This document shows, piece after piece, positions 63,251-64,000 of a stretch of DNA of 64,000 nt. Made by a program: the position numbers and the translations under genes. The notes below the pieces were generated by a model. It did not search any database, was not told the DNA's origin, and was given only the letters and a program-made list of their open reading frames with translations. Source of the stretch: Scybalosoma faecavium (lineage in GTDB: Bacteria > Bacillota > Clostridia > Christensenellales > Christensenellaceae); NCBI GenBank assembly GCA_018716135.1, contig DVKG01000006.1, positions 206,138 through 270,137 on the forward strand, written 5' to 3'. Position 1 is the first letter of the stretch. Each line of letters begins with the position of its first letter.

Positions 63251-63898
63251 ATGAAATCGGTATTATTGATTGGTCTTGGACGATTTGGCAAGTTTATTGC
63301 TATGAAACTGCACGCTATGGGACATCAGGTTATGGCAGTAGATACCAGTGAGGAACGTGTAAATGCGCTACTTCCTTATGTTACCAATGCACAGATTGGG
63401 GACAGCACCAACGAAGAATTCCTTGCTTCTCTGGGTATTGACAATTACGATTCCTGTATTGTTGCCATTGGAGATAACTTCCAAAACTCTTTGGAAACCG
63501 CTTATCTTCTGAAAGAATTGGGCGCTAAAAAGGTTATTGCCCGTGCATCTCGTGAGATACAGGAAAAGTTTCTGCTACGTAATGGCGCAGATGAAGTGGT
63601 CTACCCTGAAAAGCAGTTGGCTGCATGGACAGCGATCCGTTGTTCCTCTGAGAATATCTTGGAGTACATTGAACTGGATGACGAATACGCTATTTTTGAA
63701 TTGGAAATCCCACTTGAGTGGAATGGAAAAACCATTGTACAGTTAGATATTCGTAAAAAGTTTGGCATCAACATCCTTGGTATCCGTGAGAACGGAAGAT
63801 TAAATATGAGCATTACGCCGGATACCGTGCTTGGTCGAAATAAATCGATTCTTGTGTTAGGACAGGAAAAAGCCGTTCACAAGTGCTTCCGCATATAA
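63251..63898 (+). CDS. trkA: TrkA/KtrA RCK subunit (element copy)
   Basis: The 215-residue protein has an RCK_N nucleotide-binding motif (GLGRFGKFIAMKLHAMG, AVDTSEER) and an RCK_C domain (about 135-215). It regulates the element-encoded TrkH. It is closest in layout to the chromosomal copy but not nearly identical, so it was probably brought in rather than freshly duplicated. Confidence 0.93.
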   Translation: MKSVLLIGLGRFGKFIAMKLHAMGHQVMAVDTSEERVNALLPYVTNAQIGDSTNEEFLASLGIDNYDSCIVAIGDNFQNSLETAYLLKELGAKKVIARASREIQEKFLLRNGADEVVYPEKQLAAWTAIRCSSENILEYIELDDEYAIFELEIPLEWNGKTIVQLDIRKKFGINILGIRENGRLNMSITPDTVLGRNKSILVLGQEKAVHKCFRI

Positions 63899-63936
63899 TC
63901 AATCCTTTTTCAAATCAGGCTAAGGAGGTGTTCTTG

Positions 63937-64000
63937 ATGAAGGATCTGTTTTTAATACTAATTCTGTTGGCAACTTTTGCATTTGGATACTATGTTGTAG
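63937..64000 (+). CDS. Start of a membrane protein, cut by the window edge
   Basis: ATG at 63937 is preceded by AAGGAGGTG 7 bases away. The first 21 codons encode a hydrophobic helix (MKDLFLILILLATFAFGYYV). It follows trkA by 38 bases and is probably in the same operon. Too short to identify. Confidence 0.65.
   Translation, partial: MKDLFLILILLATFAFGYYVV

Larger units (their letters stand above)
59463..64000. mobile_element. Skin-like / Tn4451-related element in sigK (partial)
   Basis: From the sigK junction to the right edge the window holds a large serine recombinase, tnpV, and a potassium-uptake operon. The DNA is visibly richer in A/T-ending codons than the host genes. TnpV and large serine recombinases go together in Tn4451-type elements. 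The other end is outside the window, so size and content beyond 4.5 kb are unknown. Confidence 0.78.

Noticed and set aside
1..64000. CRISPR arrays, tRNA or rRNA genes
   Set aside because: I scanned intergenic regions for regular repeats and for tRNA T-loop patterns and found none that could be supported.

Overview
The window looks like chromosomal DNA of an anaerobic, endospore-forming member of the Firmicutes (class Clostridia). The sporulation proteins SpoIVFA and SpoIVFB and the 3' half of a sigma-K gene are present. Other pointers are Gram-positive promoter and RNA-switch types (SAM-I, T-box, a probable guanidine riboswitch), a Cat1-type CoA transferase with a CoA-acylating aldehyde dehydrogenase, and selenium/molybdenum-hydroxylase accessory genes. 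I cannot name the species. I see no rRNA, tRNA or CRISPR array.

Layout. 0-9 kb: spoIVFB/spoIVFA, an LCP cell-wall ligase, a ferredoxin plus flavoprotein pair, a guanidinium exporter behind a riboswitch-like leader, cdaA/cdaR for c-di-AMP, and a SpoIIE-type phosphatase. 9-18 kb: an odd S26-like membrane protein, the pantothenate operon (probable panG, panB, panC, panD), DUF421/DUF4363 membrane proteins, and a two-component system with a lipoprotein. 18-23 kb: a T-box leader reads into an acyl-CoA ligase and a sodium/solute symporter, followed by a LysR regulator. 23-30 kb: a block with strongly biased codon use encoding a CoA transferase, a CoA-linked aldehyde dehydrogenase and two tandem AAE-type permeases. 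30-45 kb: metK behind a SAM-I switch; a purine-linked yqeC-xdhC-hydA-guaD operon; a TrmB-like regulator; a PLP decarboxylase; niaR-ridA; host trkH-trkA; mtnA plus a class II aldolase; and an ArsR regulator with a nitroreductase. 45-59 kb: purB-uraA, the division and wall genes ftsQ, ftsW, murD and mraY, several small membrane proteins, and pyruvate kinase.

The right end (59.1-64 kb) is the most interesting part. The sigma-K gene is represented only by its C-terminal coding half. At the codon position where the Bacillus subtilis skin element splits sigK, the sequence runs into a large serine recombinase gene, then tnpV and a second, AT-richer trkH-trkA potassium-uptake operon that continues past the window edge. 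This looks like a skin-like or Tn4451-related element sitting in sigK and carrying ion-transport cargo. The proteins that activate pro-sigma-K (SpoIVFA/B) lie at the other end of the same window.

Second-tier points are the T-box in front of non-synthetase genes, the guanidine switch with its exporter, a permuted XdhC-like protein, and GC-rich direct repeats downstream of ftsQ.
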